From Pseudodonghicola xiamenensis DSM 18339 (lineage in GTDB: Bacteria; Pseudomonadota; Alphaproteobacteria; Rhodobacterales; Rhodobacteraceae): a DNA stretch of 64,000 nt. Positions within the stretch are counted from its first letter, which is position 1; each line of letters begins with the position of its first letter. The stretch covers positions 1 through 64,000 of the forward strand of contig NZ_AUBS01000016.1 in assembly GCF_000429365.1 (NCBI RefSeq), in the 5' to 3' direction. The notes beneath the pieces were generated by a model. The model searched no databases and was not told where the DNA came from. It saw only the letters and a list, made by a program, of their open reading frames with translations. This document shows positions 9,567 to 20,085 of the stretch, piece by piece. The position numbers and the translations under genes were made by a program.

Positions 9567-10487
9567 TTACTTTTTCATCCACTCCGGCAAACAATCCAGA
9601 AACCCATCGGCCACCTCCGGCCCGATCACACCGCGCTCTTCCAGTCGGTCGAGACAGTGGATCGTCAGATCGAAACTGTCGAAGACCGCCCCTGAGGCGA
9701 TGGCAAGCTGTTTCCACTGCTCGTCACTCCAGTCATCGGGGGTTTCGGGGTTGCGGATATAGACCGCGTCCCCATCGATCAACTGACTGCGGACAGATTT
9801 TCCCTTCAGCCGCCCGGCCTTGGAATTCTCGATCATTGCGGCTTTCGAAAACATCAGCTTGTGCAACACGAAGCCTTGCTGATGCAATTCGACGTCCAGC
9901 TTGCCCCACAGCGGCTCTCCTTCGTAGATGCGGTAGAACCGCACCTCGGGCACCACGCAGACCGCCTGAGACAGCTTCTCTCGCCCGTGGCGGATCACAT
10001 CAAGCTCGGCCCCCTGCACGTCGATCTTCAGCATGTCGGGCGGCGGCAGATCGTCGAGATCGTCAAGCGCCACCACCTCCACCGGGATCGGGGTGATATC
10101 GTCACGATACCATCCCCGGTGCCCCAGAAAGGCCACCGACTCCCGCTGAATGGGATAAAGCGACCCCAGTCCGCTTTGCGGATGGGGATAGAAGTTGGCG
10201 GCGCCGGGGGTGCCTACGGCCTTATTGATGTAATGGGTCCCCGGACGCTGATCCGCGCCGAGTGCCGCAAAGGCCTCATCGTCGGGCTCAAAGCCCCAGA
10301 CCTCGCATCCGCCGAGATCCAGCAACGGATCGTAATCCGGAACATTGATCGGATTGGCGCCGACATCAAGAATGTGCAGCGGCCGCGCCGGCATCAGCCG
10401 GTCACGCAGATAGGCCACCCGTTCGGACAGCAGCCGGCGCCCTGCCCGTGACTGCGCATCCATCTGTTCGGCGCCGCCCGTCATCAT
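9567..10487 (-). CDS. FkbM family methyltransferase
   Basis: 306 aa. Class I SAM methyltransferase: [19 protein letters not shown] near residue 40 as motif I, the acidic [12 protein letters not shown] strand 2, and the FkbM-typical [20 protein letters not shown] near residue 150. Family members methylate hydroxyls of sugars and polyketides. Its ATG overlaps the sufB stop by four bases (ATGA), so it is translationally coupled to an Fe-S scaffold gene although no Fe-S role is known for the family. Confidence 0.88.
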   Translation of the reverse strand: MMTGGAEQMDAQSRAGRRLLSERVAYLRDRLMPARPLHILDVGANPINVPDYDPLLDLGGCEVWGFEPDDEAFAALGADQRPGTHYINKAVGTPGAANFYPHPQSGLGSLYPIQRESVAFLGHRGWYRDDITPIPVEVVALDDLDDLPPPDMLKIDVQGAELDVIRHGREKLSQAVCVVPEVRFYRIYEGEPLWGKLDVELHQQGFVLHKLMFSKAAMIENSKAGRLKGKSVRSQLIDGDAVYIRNPETPDDWSDEQWKQLAIASGAVFDSFDLTIHCLDRLEERGVIGPEVADGFLDCLPEWMKK

Positions 10488-12007
10488 CCCACCGAGCCCT
10501 CAAGGCTGATCGCGACCAGTTGCTGCGCTTCCATGGCGAATTCCATAGGCAGCGCCTGCAGCACGTCCTTGCAGAAACCGTTGACCACCAGCGCCACGGA
10601 TTCCTCCTCGTCCATCCCGCGCGAGCGGCAATAGAACAGCTGATCCTCATCCACCTTCGAGGTGGTCGCCTCGTGTTCGACCCGCGACGAGTTGTTCTTG
10701 ACCTCGATATAGGGCACCGTATGGGCGCCGCATTTGTCGCCGATCAGCAGGCTGTCGCATTGGGTATAGTTGCGGCTGTTCTTGGCCTTCGGGTGAATCG
10801 AGACCAACCCGCGATAGGTGTTCTGCGCCTTGCCCGCCGAAATCCCCTTGGACACGATGCGCGACTTGGTGCGCTTGCCCAGGTGGATCATCTTGGTGCC
10901 GGTATCGGCCTGCTGGTAATTGTTGGCGATGGCGATGGAATAGAATTCGCCCTGGGTATCGTCGCCGCGCAGAATGCAGGAGGGGTATTTCCAGGTCACG
11001 GCCGAGCCGGTCTCGACCTGGGTCCACATCACCTTGGCCCGGTCACCACGGCAATCGGCACGTTTGGTCACGAAGTTATAGATGCCGCCCTTGCCGTTCT
11101 CGTCGCCCGGATACCAGTTCTGGACGGTCGAATACTTCACCTCGGCGTCTTCTTCGATGATGATCTCCACCACCGCGGCGTGCAGCTGCGCCTTGTCGCG
11201 CTTGGGCGCGGTACAGCCTTCCAGATAGGAGACGTAAGACCCCTTGTCGGCGATGATCAGCGTGCGTTCGAACTGGCCGGTGTTCTCCGCGTTGATCCGG
11301 AAATAGGTCGACAGTTCCATCGGGCAGCGCACGCCCGGCGGCACGTAGACAAAGGACCCATCCGAGAAGACGGCAGAGTTCAGCGTGGCATAGAAGTTGT
11401 CCGATACCGGCACGACGGAGCCCAGGTATTTCTTCACCAGCTCCGGGTGTTCACGGATTGCCTCGGAGATCGAACAGAAGATGACACCGGCCTTCTTCAG
11501 CTCGGTCTGGAAGGTGGTGCCGACCGAAACCGAGTCAAACACCGCATCCACCGCGACCTTACGGCCTTCGGTCGGCATCTCCTCGGCGCCTTCCACCCCA
11601 GCCAGGATCATCTGTTCCTTCAAGGGGATGCCCAGCTTGGCATAGGTGGCCAGAAGCTTGGGGTCGACCTCGTCCAGCGACTTGGGCTTGACCTCCATGC
11701 TCTTGGGGCGGGCGTAGTAATATTGATCCTGAAAGTCGATCTCGGGGTAATCGACCATCGCCCAGGCCGGTTCCTTCATCTGCTGCCAGCGGGCATAGGC
11801 CTTGAGCCGCCAGTCGGTCATCCACTCCGGCTCTTCGTTCTTGGCCGAGATCAGGCGAACGATATCCTCGGTCAGACCCTTAGGGGCGTAATCGGTCTCG
11901 ATCTCGGTTTCCCAGCCATATTTATAGGTACCGCCAACCTCGCGCACCGCGTCGACCGTCTCCTGATCGACACCTTCCTTGACCTCGGTATGATCTATCG
12001 CGACCAT
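10484..12007 (-). CDS. sufB: Fe-S cluster assembly scaffold SufB
   Basis: 507 aa from ATG 12007, chosen over an upstream codon at 12028 because AGGAG lies eight bases before it and the earlier start would overlap the preceding gene. SufB carries the nascent cluster on the SufBC2D complex. Visible are an N-terminal [17 protein letters not shown], the long beta-helix core, [19 protein letters not shown] (with the sulfur-accepting Cys region) and the C-terminal [17 protein letters not shown] with SRGMDEEES. Length is slightly above the usual 480-500. Confidence 0.98.
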   Translation of the reverse strand: MVAIDHTEVKEGVDQETVDAVREVGGTYKYGWETEIETDYAPKGLTEDIVRLISAKNEEPEWMTDWRLKAYARWQQMKEPAWAMVDYPEIDFQDQYYYARPKSMEVKPKSLDEVDPKLLATYAKLGIPLKEQMILAGVEGAEEMPTEGRKVAVDAVFDSVSVGTTFQTELKKAGVIFCSISEAIREHPELVKKYLGSVVPVSDNFYATLNSAVFSDGSFVYVPPGVRCPMELSTYFRINAENTGQFERTLIIADKGSYVSYLEGCTAPKRDKAQLHAAVVEIIIEEDAEVKYSTVQNWYPGDENGKGGIYNFVTKRADCRGDRAKVMWTQVETGSAVTWKYPSCILRGDDTQGEFYSIAIANNYQQADTGTKMIHLGKRTKSRIVSKGISAGKAQNTYRGLVSIHPKAKNSRNYTQCDSLLIGDKCGAHTVPYIEVKNNSSRVEHEATTSKVDEDQLFYCRSRGMDEEESVALVVNGFCKDVLQALPMEFAMEAQQLVAISLEGSVG

Positions 12008-12024
12008 CTGTTTCACTCCTGACC

Positions 12025-13077
12025 TCACGCCGCGCGGGCGCGATGTTTTCTTTCCTTGTCACACCACGCTTCGGCGAAGCGCAGCACATCCTCTTCCGTC
12101 GTCGCCGGGCCGATGGAAACGCGGATTGCACCGCTGGCCGTGGCCGCATCGTATCCCATCGCACCGAGCGTATCACTGGGGCGCGCCTTGCCGCTGGAAC
12201 AGGCGCTGCCCGCGCTGATCGCGAAGCCGGCCAAATCCATCTGCATCACCTGCGTTTCACCCTTCCATCCCGGAGTGGCAAAGCACGAGGTATTGGGCAG
12301 ACGCGCCGCCGCTTTTCCGACGAAAATAGTCTGTGGGGCGGCGCCCGCAATAGATGACTCTAGAATATCCCTAAGTTTTTCGACCCGCTCCCAGACGCCA
12401 TCGGCCAAATCGCGCGCCGCCGCCTCGGCTGCGGCGGCGAAACCGGCGATCCCGACGATGTTCTCGGTGCCGGAGCGGCGACCCATCTCCTGACCGCCAC
12501 CGCGGATCTGCGCCGCCAGATCGGTGCCCCGCCGGATCACCAGCGCGCCGATTCCCTTGGGCCCGCCCAGCTTGTGGGCCGAGAGCATCGCCATGGTGAC
12601 CCCCAGCCAGTTGAAGGCCACCGGGATCTTGCCGAAGGCCTGGGTCGCATCGGTGACCGCCAGCCCATCGGGCAGGGTCTGCAGCACGCCGGTTTCCGAA
12701 TTGGCCATCTGCAGTACGCTCTGCCCTGGATGGGTCACGGTGACATGGCCCAGGGCATCGACGGCAAGATCATCGGTGATCCAGGCGCGCACTGCGTCAT
12801 GTTCCACCTTCGCCCCGTGCAGCCCGCGCCCGGCACAGGCCAGGGAGGCCGCCTCAGTCGCGCCGGAGGTAAAGATCACATCGGCCCCATCGGCGCCGAA
12901 GGCTGTGGCGATCTGGCCGCGCGCGCGTTCGATCAATGCCTTGGCGGCGCGTCCCTCGGCATGGACGCTGGAGGGATTGCCGATCACATCCATCGCCGCA
13001 CTCATCGCCGCTTTCGCCTCGGGCCGCAGTGGTGCGGTGGCGTTGTAATCAAGGTAAGTTCTGGCAGAGAAAGACAT
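12025..13077 (-). CDS. Class V aminotransferase, IscS/NifS-like cysteine desulfurase
   Basis: 350 aa from ATG 13077 ([20 protein letters not shown]). A longer frame to 13209 runs through the iscR coding region and is rejected. The YLDYNATAP start, [15 protein letters not shown] with the PLP lysine (about residue 187), and [13 protein letters not shown] with the catalytic Cys near 310 place it in group I. It is the second gene of the suf operon, five bases after iscR, as in other Rhodobacterales. It presumably supplies sulfur; why the operon carries two desulfurases is unclear. Confidence 0.93.
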   Translation of the reverse strand: MSFSARTYLDYNATAPLRPEAKAAMSAAMDVIGNPSSVHAEGRAAKALIERARGQIATAFGADGADVIFTSGATEAASLACAGRGLHGAKVEHDAVRAWITDDLAVDALGHVTVTHPGQSVLQMANSETGVLQTLPDGLAVTDATQAFGKIPVAFNWLGVTMAMLSAHKLGGPKGIGALVIRRGTDLAAQIRGGGQEMGRRSGTENIVGIAGFAAAAEAAARDLADGVWERVEKLRDILESSIAGAAPQTIFVGKAAARLPNTSCFATPGWKGETQVMQMDLAGFAISAGSACSSGKARPSDTLGAMGYDAATASGAIRVSIGPATTEEDVLRFAEAWCDKERKHRARAA

Positions 13078-13082
13078 TTCTC

Positions 13083-13544
13083 TCACTCCGCGTCGACGAC
13101 CGAAAAGATTGAAGGCACCGCGGGACAGGGCGCCAGCCCGTTGCCGATCACGTCGGCCAGGCTGGTCTGATGCAGAAAGACATAGACATGCGCGCTCAGG
13201 CTTTCCCACAGTCGGTTGGTCAGGGATTGCGCCCGGCTGCCCGACGATCCGCCCGAGGCGCCCGCGCCCTTGTGCATCGCATCGACCGTCTCGTCGACCG
13301 CCGCCAGCACATCGACCACCCGGATATCCTCGGCCGGCCGGGCCAGACGATAGCCACCACCGGGGCCGCGTACCGAGGCAACCAGATCGGCGCGCCGCAG
13401 CTTGACGAACAACTGCTCAAGATACGGCAGCGAGATCTTCTGACGCTGCGCGATATCTCCCAGCGTCACCAGCGCCCCTTCGGGCTGCAACGCGATATCG
13501 GCCAAAGCGACCATCGCGTAACGTCCTTTGGTTGACAGCTTCAT
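13083..13544 (-). CDS. iscR: Rrf2 family regulator IscR (single-cysteine type)
   Basis: 153 aa from ATG 13544 (MKLSTKGRYAMVALADIALQ); an in-frame codon 18 bases earlier is less likely because Rrf2 proteins begin MKLSTKGRYA. The winged helix is at about 1-65 with the SLPYLEQLFVKLRRADLV recognition region, then a dimer helix. The three-cysteine cluster site of enterobacterial IscR is absent: residues 92-120 are Gly/Ser-rich and the only Cys is residue 140 near the C-terminus. This matches the Rhodobacter sphaeroides IscR, described as binding an Fe-S cluster with one Cys. First gene of the suf operon; expected to repress it when clusters are sufficient. Confidence 0.95.
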   Translation of the reverse strand: MKLSTKGRYAMVALADIALQPEGALVTLGDIAQRQKISLPYLEQLFVKLRRADLVASVRGPGGGYRLARPAEDIRVVDVLAAVDETVDAMHKGAGASGGSSGSRAQSLTNRLWESLSAHVYVFLHQTSLADVIGNGLAPCPAVPSIFSVVDAE

Positions 13545-13581
13545 TCCCGATCGCCTCCACACCCGTTTTTTCGCGAGATTC

Positions 13582-13600
13582 TTGACGTTGCGCCTGTCAA
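13582..13600. promoter_or_regulatory. IscR-type operator overlapping the suf operon promoter
   Basis: A perfect dyad TTGAC-N9-GTCAA lies 38 bases upstream of the iscR start. Read on the minus strand its right arm gives TTGACA, a consensus -35 element, so a bound regulator would cover the promoter. Position and symmetry fit autoregulation by IscR; identification is by inference. Confidence 0.65.
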
Positions 13601-13642
13601 TGCGTATCTCCGCCTAGCAGCACAAAACCGCGCTCCGCGCCA

Positions 13643-13659
13643 TTTAGAAACGTTCTAAG
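13643..13659. promoter_or_regulatory. Irr-type iron control element (ICE box)
   Basis: TTTAGAA-N3-TTCTAAG, one base from the symmetric TTTAGAA-N3-TTCTAAA consensus reported for Irr sites in Rhizobiales and Rhodobacterales. It lies about 100 bases upstream of iscR and 67 bases before the divergent hydrolase gene, so it could serve either. Irr would link the suf operon to haem and iron status. Confidence 0.75.
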
Positions 13660-13725
13660 GTATCCTAGCGATTTCGTCAAGAATATCCCGGATGCCTTCC
13701 GACCAAAACAGGACAGACGCCAAAT

Positions 13726-14379
13726 ATGCCCGAGGTGATTTTCGCCGGACCCGAAGGCCGCCTGGAAGGCCGCTATCACCCGCAGAAGGAAAAGGACGCG
13801 CCGATCGCCATCGTGCTGCATCCCCATCCGCAATTCGGCGGTACGATGAACAACAAGGTCGTGTATAACCTGCATTACGCCTTCTACAACATGGGGTTCA
13901 CCGTTCTGCGGTTCAATTTCCGTGGCGTGGGCCGCAGCCAGGGTGAATACGATCAGGGCATCGGAGAGCTGTCGGATGCGGCCTCGGCGCTGGATTACCT
14001 GCAGTCCATGAACAACAACTCCAAACATTGCTGGGTCGCAGGCTTTTCCTTCGGCGCCTGGATCGGCATGCAACTGCTGATGCGCCGGCCCGAGATCACC
14101 GGCTTTATCAGCGTCTCGCCGCCGGCGAATATGTATGACTTCTCGTTCCTGGCCCCCTGCCCGTCCTCCGGCCTTGTCATCAACGGCACCGCCGACCGGG
14201 TGGCCCCCCCGGCTGACACCACCGCATTGGTGAACAAGCTGCACGAGCAGAAAGGCATCACCATCACCCATGAGGAAATCGAGGGCGCAGACCACTTCTT
14301 CCAGGGGGAGCATATGGACACGATGATCGGCACGGTCAGCGATTACGTCAAACGCCGCCTGACCGAGAACACACGATAA
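13726..14379 (+). CDS. Alpha/beta hydrolase (CocE/dienelactone hydrolase-like)
   Basis: 217 aa. Cytosolic alpha/beta hydrolase: HPHPQFGGTMNNKVVYN oxyanion region near residue 32, RFNFRGVGRSQGEYDQG, nucleophile elbow AGFSFGAWIG (Ser about residue 108), an Asp in NGTADRVAPP near 161, and His in EGADHFFQGE near 187. This arrangement is widely conserved in alphaproteobacteria with unknown substrate. Divergent from iscR; the intervening 180 bases carry the IscR and Irr-type sites. Confidence 0.88.
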   Translation: MPEVIFAGPEGRLEGRYHPQKEKDAPIAIVLHPHPQFGGTMNNKVVYNLHYAFYNMGFTVLRFNFRGVGRSQGEYDQGIGELSDAASALDYLQSMNNNSKHCWVAGFSFGAWIGMQLLMRRPEITGFISVSPPANMYDFSFLAPCPSSGLVINGTADRVAPPADTTALVNKLHEQKGITITHEEIEGADHFFQGEHMDTMIGTVSDYVKRRLTENTR

Positions 14380-14445
14380 CTCCACCCCGGGGACCAGCGC
14401 CGCGCCGGTCCCCGAGGGACACGGGCGGCGGGAAAGGCATATCCC

Positions 14446-15054
14446 ATGACCGACCCAAGACTCGCGCGACTCGACGCGCAGGTCGATTTTCTCAAAGAAG
14501 CCGACAAGCTGAAATCCGTGCTGCGCGCGACGCCGCTGATCGACGGGTCGCGCCGCGAGAATTCCGCCGAACATAGCTGGCACATCTGTCTTCATGCCAT
14601 GGTTCTGGCCGATCAGGCGGCGCCTGACGTCAGCATCGACCGGGTGATCCGGATGCTGCTGTTGCACGATATCGTCGAAATCGACGCCGGCGACGCGCCG
14701 ATCCACGGCGACGTCGATCACGCTGCCATGGCCGCCAAGGAAGCCGCCGCCGCCCGCCGGCTGTTCGGCCTGCTGCCCGGCGATCAGGGGGTGGATTTCC
14801 TCGCCCTTTGGGAGGAGTTCGAAGCCGCCGAAACCCCGGATGCGCAATTCGCCAAGGCCATCGACCGCTTTCAGAGCCCGGTGATCAACTTGGAGAACGG
14901 CGGCGGTAGCTGGGTCGAATACAAGGTGACGCTCGATCAGCTCGATACCCGGGTCGGCAAGCCGATCAATCGCGGCGCGCCCGGCCTGTGGTCCTGGCTG
15001 CGCCCGAGGCTGGCCGATTTCTTCGACAAGCACATGCGCAAACAGGCCGGCTGA
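14446..15054 (+). CDS. HD domain phosphohydrolase (YfbR-like)
   Basis: 202 aa. Metal-binding HD signature: His in [15 protein letters not shown] (about residues 42-56), HD pair in [15 protein letters not shown] near 70-80, and a distal Asp in [13 protein letters not shown]. The family contains 5'-deoxynucleotidases acting on dNMPs, but many members have other nucleotide substrates. Begins 66 bases after the hydrolase gene and may be cotranscribed with it. Confidence 0.87.
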   Translation: MTDPRLARLDAQVDFLKEADKLKSVLRATPLIDGSRRENSAEHSWHICLHAMVLADQAAPDVSIDRVIRMLLLHDIVEIDAGDAPIHGDVDHAAMAAKEAAAARRLFGLLPGDQGVDFLALWEEFEAAETPDAQFAKAIDRFQSPVINLENGGGSWVEYKVTLDQLDTRVGKPINRGAPGLWSWLRPRLADFFDKHMRKQAG

Positions 15055-15214
15055 GCCGCCGGTCTGCCACCGGTCTGCACAATTGGCGTGCCGGCGATGC
15101 GACAAATCTGTATACTTTCGCATACAATCTTTTCCGCAGAGCGGAATTGCGCTAAACCGCGCGCGACTCCCCTATCGGAGCCTCCTCCTCCACCGCAGCA
15201 CAGGGACCACACCG

Positions 15215-16429
15215 ATGACCAAGATCAAGGTGAACAACCCGATCGTCGATATCGACGGCGACGAAATGACCCGGATCATCTGGGATTTTATCAAGAAAAA
15301 GCTGATCCTGCCCTATCTGGACGTCGATCTGCTCTATTACGATCTGGGGATCATGGAGCGTGACCGCACCGACGACCAGATCACCGTGGATGCCGCCATG
15401 AAGATCAAAGAGGTCGGCGTCGGCGTCAAATGCGCCACCATCACCCCGGATGAAGCGCGGGTCGAGGAATTCGGCCTCAAGCGCATGTACCCGAGCCCGA
15501 ACGGCACCATCCGCAACATCCTGGGTGGCGTCGTCTTCCGCGCGCCGATCATCTGCCGCAACGTGCCGCGCCTGGTGCCCGGCTGGACCAAGCCGATCGT
15601 CGTCGGCCGCCATGCCTTTGGCGATCAGTACAAATGCACTGACTTCCGCTTCCCAGGGCCCGGCAAGATCACCCTCAAGTTCGAGGGCGAGGACGGTACC
15701 GTGATCGAGCGCGATGTCTATGACGCCCCATCGGCCGGCATCACCATGGCGATGTATAATCTCGACAAGTCGATCATCGACTTTGCCCGCGCCTCACTGA
15801 ACTACGGGCTGAACCTGGGCTGGCCGGTCTATCTGTCGACCAAGAACACCATCATGAAAGCCTATGACGGTCGCTTCAAGGATCTGTTCCAGCAGGTCTT
15901 TGATGAGGAATTTGCCGAGGCCTTCAAGGAAAAGGGCATCTGGTACGAACACCGGCTGATCGACGACATGGTTGCCTCGTCGCTAAAATGGTCGGGCGGC
16001 TATGTCTGGGCCTGCAAGAACTACGACGGTGACGTGCAATCCGACACTGTGGCGCAGGGGTTTGGCTCTCTCGGCATGATGACCTCGCAGCTGATGACGC
16101 CCGACGGCAAGATCGTCGAGGCCGAAGCGGCGCATGGCACCGTCACCCGCCACTATCGCCAGCATCAGGCCGGTAAGGAAACCTCGACCAACTCGATCGC
16201 CTCAATCTTCGCCTGGACCGGCGGGCTGAAACACCGCGCCAAGCTGGACGGCAATGAGCCCTTGAAGAATTTCGCCGAGACGCTGGAAAAGGTCATCGTC
16301 GACACCGTGGAATCGGGCTGGATGACCAAGGATCTGGCGCTGCTGGTCGGCCCGGATCAGAAGTGGCTGACCACGATGGGCTTCCTCGAGAAGATCGACG
16401 AGAACCTGAACAAGGCGCTGGCCGGCTAA
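15215..16429 (+). CDS. icd: NADP-dependent isocitrate dehydrogenase
   Basis: 404 aa from ATG 15215 ([20 protein letters not shown]); the frame is open further upstream but lacks the conserved start. TCA-cycle enzyme converting isocitrate to 2-oxoglutarate with NADPH. This is the homodimeric eukaryote-like subfamily, as shown by the length and by [15 protein letters not shown] (isocitrate phosphate-binding), the [13 protein letters not shown] segment and [16 protein letters not shown]. Metal-binding acids lie in the [20 protein letters not shown] region. A good terminator follows. Confidence 0.97.
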   Translation: MTKIKVNNPIVDIDGDEMTRIIWDFIKKKLILPYLDVDLLYYDLGIMERDRTDDQITVDAAMKIKEVGVGVKCATITPDEARVEEFGLKRMYPSPNGTIRNILGGVVFRAPIICRNVPRLVPGWTKPIVVGRHAFGDQYKCTDFRFPGPGKITLKFEGEDGTVIERDVYDAPSAGITMAMYNLDKSIIDFARASLNYGLNLGWPVYLSTKNTIMKAYDGRFKDLFQQVFDEEFAEAFKEKGIWYEHRLIDDMVASSLKWSGGYVWACKNYDGDVQSDTVAQGFGSLGMMTSQLMTPDGKIVEAEAAHGTVTRHYRQHQAGKETSTNSIASIFAWTGGLKHRAKLDGNEPLKNFAETLEKVIVDTVESGWMTKDLALLVGPDQKWLTTMGFLEKIDENLNKALAG

Positions 16430-16454
16430 GCCTGGTCACAAGCGGCATTCATCT

Positions 16455-16490
16455 GCCCGGAACCTCTGCCGAGGTTTCGGGCATTTTCAT
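16455..16490 (+). terminator. Rho-independent terminator after icd
   Basis: Twelve-base stem GCCCGGAACCTC / GAGGTTTCGGGC (one mismatch) with a four-base loop, 16455-16482, followed by ATTTTCATT. It lies 25 bases after the icd stop codon. Confidence 0.8.
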
Positions 16491-16609
16491 TGCCGTAGCC
16501 GCGAATATCCTGGGGGCCGGACCGCGCCCAATTGACTGGTCAGTACTTCTGTCCTATTTTCTGCATATGCAAACAACAACGTAGACCGCAACAGACTGTG
16601 GGAACGGCG

Positions 16610-17224
16610 ATGCAGAGCAACATTGAAAAATCCATAAATCACAGTGCCTTGGACGATGTCCAAGGGCTGAGCCTGGGAATCTTCCTGTCCGGCGTCGGCA
16701 TTCATGTGCTGACCAGCGCCGGATTGATCACCGGACAGACAGCCGGGCTTGCGGTGATCCTGTCCTATCTTACCGGCTGGTCTTTCGGTGCGGTTTTTTT
16801 CCTGATTAACCTGCCCTTCTACCTGCTGGCCTATCGCCGGCTGGGGCTGGAGTTCACGATGAAATCGGCGCTGTCGGTGACGCTGCTGTCGGTGGTGACC
16901 GAGCTGCTGCCACTGGGTTGGACGGTGGGGCCGATGTCTCAGCCGCTGGCGGCCCTGGTGTTCGGTGCCGCCACCGGGTTGGGACTGTTGGCGATGTTCC
17001 GCCACAACGGATCGCTGGGTGGGCTGGGCATCGTGGCGCTGCTGGTGCAGGACACCACCGGCTTCAAGGCGGGTTATGTGCAGTTGGCCGTCGATGCGCT
17101 GATCTTTTCCATGGGCTTCTTCCTGTTTCCCACCGAAACCGTGCTGTGGTCGCTGTTGGGTGCGGTGGTGCTGAACATGGTGATTGCCTTCAATCACCGC
17201 CGCGACCGCTATATCGCCACCTGA
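16610..17224 (+). CDS. YitT family membrane protein
   Basis: 204 aa from ATG 16610 (MQSNIEKSINH); upstream codons are not preceded by a ribosome site. Five or six hydrophobic helices. YitT-type signature: GIHVLTSAGLITGQTAGLAV and an FFLINLPFYLLAYRRLG segment, and a Gly-rich NGSLGGLGIVALLVQD near residue 140. Lacks the C-terminal DUF2179 domain of longer relatives. Function unknown. Confidence 0.82.
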   Translation: MQSNIEKSINHSALDDVQGLSLGIFLSGVGIHVLTSAGLITGQTAGLAVILSYLTGWSFGAVFFLINLPFYLLAYRRLGLEFTMKSALSVTLLSVVTELLPLGWTVGPMSQPLAALVFGAATGLGLLAMFRHNGSLGGLGIVALLVQDTTGFKAGYVQLAVDALIFSMGFFLFPTETVLWSLLGAVVLNMVIAFNHRRDRYIAT

Positions 17225-17325
17225 CACAGCGCGGCCTTCCCCGCGCTTTACCCGGGGCATCGTCTCTGTATACAGGACATTGGAGGGCTGTTCGGCCCGC
17301 CGCCCTTGTCCGTTCGAGAACCGCC

Positions 17326-17661
17326 ATGCCCGCCCACTATCTTTACCTGATCCTCGCCGTCGCGGCAGAGACCATCGGCACCTCGGCCCTGCAGGCCAGC
17401 CAGCAATTCAGTCGGCTGATGCCTTCGATCCTGGTGGTGCTGTCCTACGCGATCAGCTTCTACCTGCTGGCCCAGGTGCTCAGGACCATGCCGGTGGGCA
17501 TCGTCTATGCGATCTGGTCCGGTCTCGGCATCGTCTTCATCGCGATGATCGGTTTCGTCGTCTTCGGTCAGAAGCTCGACCTGCCGGCAATGCTGGGTCT
17601 GGGGCTGATCATCGCCGGGATCGCGGTCATCAACCTGTTCTCGGGCTCTACCGGGCACTGA
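17326..17661 (+). CDS. Small multidrug resistance (SMR/EmrE) family transporter
   Basis: 111 aa from ATG 17326 ([18 protein letters not shown]). Four transmembrane helices; the proton- and substrate-coupling Glu is Glu15, with the SMR-characteristic [17 protein letters not shown] around residue 61 and [17 protein letters not shown] at the end. Works as a proton-driven antiporter of cations, possibly guanidinium or quaternary ammonium; the substrate is not inferable. About 100 bases downstream of the YitT gene. Confidence 0.92.
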   Translation: MPAHYLYLILAVAAETIGTSALQASQQFSRLMPSILVVLSYAISFYLLAQVLRTMPVGIVYAIWSGLGIVFIAMIGFVVFGQKLDLPAMLGLGLIIAGIAVINLFSGSTGH

Positions 17662-17736
17662 TCACGCGTTTTGCACTGGCGTTCAGCGCTGCAGCGCGTT
17701 ATGCGCGCATCAATTCCCGCATTCGAGGCATGACAT

Positions 17737-19554
17737 ATGGACCTTCGCAATATCGCGATCATCGCGCACGTTGACCACGGCAAGACCACCCTGGTGGACG
17801 AGCTGCTGAAACAATCGGGCGCCTTCCGCGAAAACCAGGCCGTGGCAGAACGCGCCATGGACTCCAACGACCTGGAGCGCGAACGCGGCATCACAATCTT
17901 CGCCAAGCCGACCTCGGTGGAATGGAAAGGCACGCGCATCAACATCGTCGACACCCCTGGCCACGCCGACTTCGGCGGTGAGGTCGAGCGGATCCTGTCG
18001 ATGGTCGATGGTGTGGTGCTGCTGGTGGACGCCGCCGAGGGCCCGATGCCGCAGACCAAATTCGTCACCTCCAAGGCGCTGGCGCTGGGGCTGCGCCCCA
18101 TCGTGGTGCTGAACAAGGTCGACAAACCCGATGCCGAACCCGACCGTGCGCTGGACGAATGTTTCGATCTCTTCGCCTCGCTCGACGCGGATGACGACCA
18201 GCTCGATTTCCCGCATATGTACGCCTCGGGCCGCTCCGGCTGGGCCGATGCCGAACTGGACGGGCCGCGCAAGGATCTGTCGGCGCTGTTCAACCTGATC
18301 GTCAACCACGTGCCGGCGCCGAAGCAGATCCAGCATCAGGACGATGATTTCCGCATGCTGGCCACCACACTGGGATCGGATCCCTTCGTTGGCCGTCTGC
18401 TGACCGGCCGCATCGAAAGCGGCAAGGTCAAGGTCGGCCAGACGGTTCAGGCGATCTCTCGCATCGGTCAGAAGATCGAACAGTTCCGCGTCACCCGGGT
18501 GCAGGCCTTCCGCGGCCTCGGCCAGCAGGACATCGACGAAGGCATCGCAGGCGATATCGTCAGCCTCGCCGGCATGTCGAAGGCGACCGTCGCTGATACG
18601 ATCTGCGCCCTGGCCGTGGACGAACCGCTCGATGCGCAGCCGATCGACCCGCCGACCATCACCGTCACCTTCGGCATCAACGACAGCCCGCTGGCGGGCC
18701 GCGAAGGCAAGAAGGTGCAATCGCGCGTCATCCGTGAACGGCTGATGAAAGAGGCGGAATCGAACGTCGCCATCAAGATCGCCGACACGCCAGGCGGCGA
18801 GGCCTTCGAGGTCTCGGGGCGTGGCGAATTGCAAATGGGCGTTCTGATCGAGAACATGCGCCGCGAAGGCTTCGAACTGTCGATCTCGCGCCCGCAGGTG
18901 ATCATGCGCGAAGAGAACGGCCAGAAGCTGGAGCCGATCGAGGAAGTCACCATCGACGTCGATGATGAATATTCCGGCGCCGTGATCGAAAAGATCACCG
19001 GAACGCGCAAGGGCGAGTTGGCCGAGATGAGGCAGAACGCTGGCAAGACCCGGATCGTGGCACATGTGCCGTCGCGCGGCCTGATCGGCTATCATGGTGA
19101 GTTCCTCACCGACACCCGCGGCACCGGCGTGCTGAACCGCGTGTTCCATTCCTGGGCCCCCTACAAGGGGCCGATCCCGGGCCGGCGCCAGGGCGTGTTG
19201 ATCTCGATGGAAGACGGTGAGGCCGTGGCCTATGCGCTGTGGAACCTCGAAGAGCGCGGCAAGCTGTTCCTGGGCGCCCAGGCCAAGGTCTATCAGGGCA
19301 TGATCATCGGCGAACATTCGCGCGATAACGATCTGGAAGTGAACCCGCTGAAGGGCAAGAAGCTGACCAACGTCCGCGCTTCGGGCACCGACGAGGCGGT
19401 CAAGCTGACCACCCCGATCACGCTGTCGCTGGAAGAGGCCATCGCCTATATCAACGATGACGAACTGGTTGAGGTGACGCCGGAATCGATCCGGCTGCGC
19501 AAGCGCTATCTCGATCCGCACGAACGCAAGCGGATGGCCAAGTCCATCGGCTAA
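17737..19554 (+). CDS. typA: Translational GTPase TypA/BipA
   Basis: 605 aa, normal length. Ribosome-associated GTPase of the EF-G family used in stress adaptation and large-subunit assembly. G1 [15 protein letters not shown] (about 11-25), switch [13 protein letters not shown]3 [13 protein letters not shown]4 NKVDKPDA. Then the beta-barrel domain II, domain III and the TypA-specific C-terminal domain with [12 protein letters not shown] strong terminator follows the stop. Confidence 0.98.
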   Translation: MDLRNIAIIAHVDHGKTTLVDELLKQSGAFRENQAVAERAMDSNDLERERGITIFAKPTSVEWKGTRINIVDTPGHADFGGEVERILSMVDGVVLLVDAAEGPMPQTKFVTSKALALGLRPIVVLNKVDKPDAEPDRALDECFDLFASLDADDDQLDFPHMYASGRSGWADAELDGPRKDLSALFNLIVNHVPAPKQIQHQDDDFRMLATTLGSDPFVGRLLTGRIESGKVKVGQTVQAISRIGQKIEQFRVTRVQAFRGLGQQDIDEGIAGDIVSLAGMSKATVADTICALAVDEPLDAQPIDPPTITVTFGINDSPLAGREGKKVQSRVIRERLMKEAESNVAIKIADTPGGEAFEVSGRGELQMGVLIENMRREGFELSISRPQVIMREENGQKLEPIEEVTIDVDDEYSGAVIEKITGTRKGELAEMRQNAGKTRIVAHVPSRGLIGYHGEFLTDTRGTGVLNRVFHSWAPYKGPIPGRRQGVLISMEDGEAVAYALWNLEERGKLFLGAQAKVYQGMIIGEHSRDNDLEVNPLKGKKLTNVRASGTDEAVKLTTPITLSLEEAIAYINDDELVEVTPESIRLRKRYLDPHERKRMAKSIG

Positions 19555-19561
19555 GTCCAAG

Positions 19562-19591
19562 GGCCGCTCCGCTGGAGCGGCCTTTTTCTTT
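19562..19591 (+). terminator. Rho-independent terminator of typA
   Basis: Perfect nine-base stem GGCCGCTCC / GGAGCGGCC with a three-base loop, then TTTTTCTTTT. Begins seven bases after the typA stop. Confidence 0.93.
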
Positions 19592-19681
19592 TCGCCAATG
19601 GCCGCCCCTTACCGGTCCGGCTCCATTTGGCGCCGGCAGGAGTTTGGTGCTCCCCCGACAGGACATTGTCGCCGGCACGAA

Positions 19682-19714
19682 AAAGCGCGCGAGGCCCAGG
19701 CCCGCGCGCTTTTC
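19682..19714. terminator. Bidirectional terminator between typA and the DUF1330 gene
   Basis: Perfect inverted repeat AAAAGCGCGCG / CGCGCGCTTTT (11 bases each arm, 11-base loop), with T-tracts in both directions. Located between convergent transcription units. Confidence 0.8.
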
Positions 19715-19795
19715 CGTTTCTCGATATCCGACCGATGGGCCGGAGCCCCGACATTTCCTTGTCCCGACGCGAGACGGAAATGGCAGAGGGTCTTC

Positions 19796-20083
19796 TTAGT
19801 CGCTGGTCTCCACCACCATCAGTTCGCGTTCGGAGGCGCCGCGCGCGTGGCTCAGGGCCTCCTGATATTCGGGGGAATGATAACAGTCGACCGCCGCCTC
19901 GACGCTGGGGAACTTGGCAACGACATTGCGCGGCCGCTCCTTGCCCTCGAGCTGCACGTAACGACCGCCCCGGGCGACGAACTCACCACCATGTTTGGCA
20001 ATGGCAGGCCCGGCGAGCTTGGCGTATTTGCCATAGGCCTCTTCGTCGGTGACGCTCACATGCGCGATCCAGAGTGCACCCAT
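19796..20083 (-). CDS. DUF1330 domain protein
   Basis: 95 aa. Small ferredoxin-like alpha+beta barrel family: LWIAHVSVTDEEAYGKYAKL at the start, the GGRYVQLEGKERPRNVVAKF strand pair, and a YHSPEYQEALSHARGAS C-terminal helix containing the family's conserved SPEYQ. Enzymatic role of the family unknown. Immediately downstream of alaS (two-base gap), so likely cotranscribed. Confidence 0.9.
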   Translation of the reverse strand: MGALWIAHVSVTDEEAYGKYAKLAGPAIAKHGGEFVARGGRYVQLEGKERPRNVVAKFPSVEAAVDCYHSPEYQEALSHARGASERELMVVETSD

Positions 20084-20085
20084 CG

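Noticed and set aside
17710-19560. 616-codon minus-strand frame over typA
   Set aside because: A mirror of the conserved TypA gene; His/Asp-rich, no domains.
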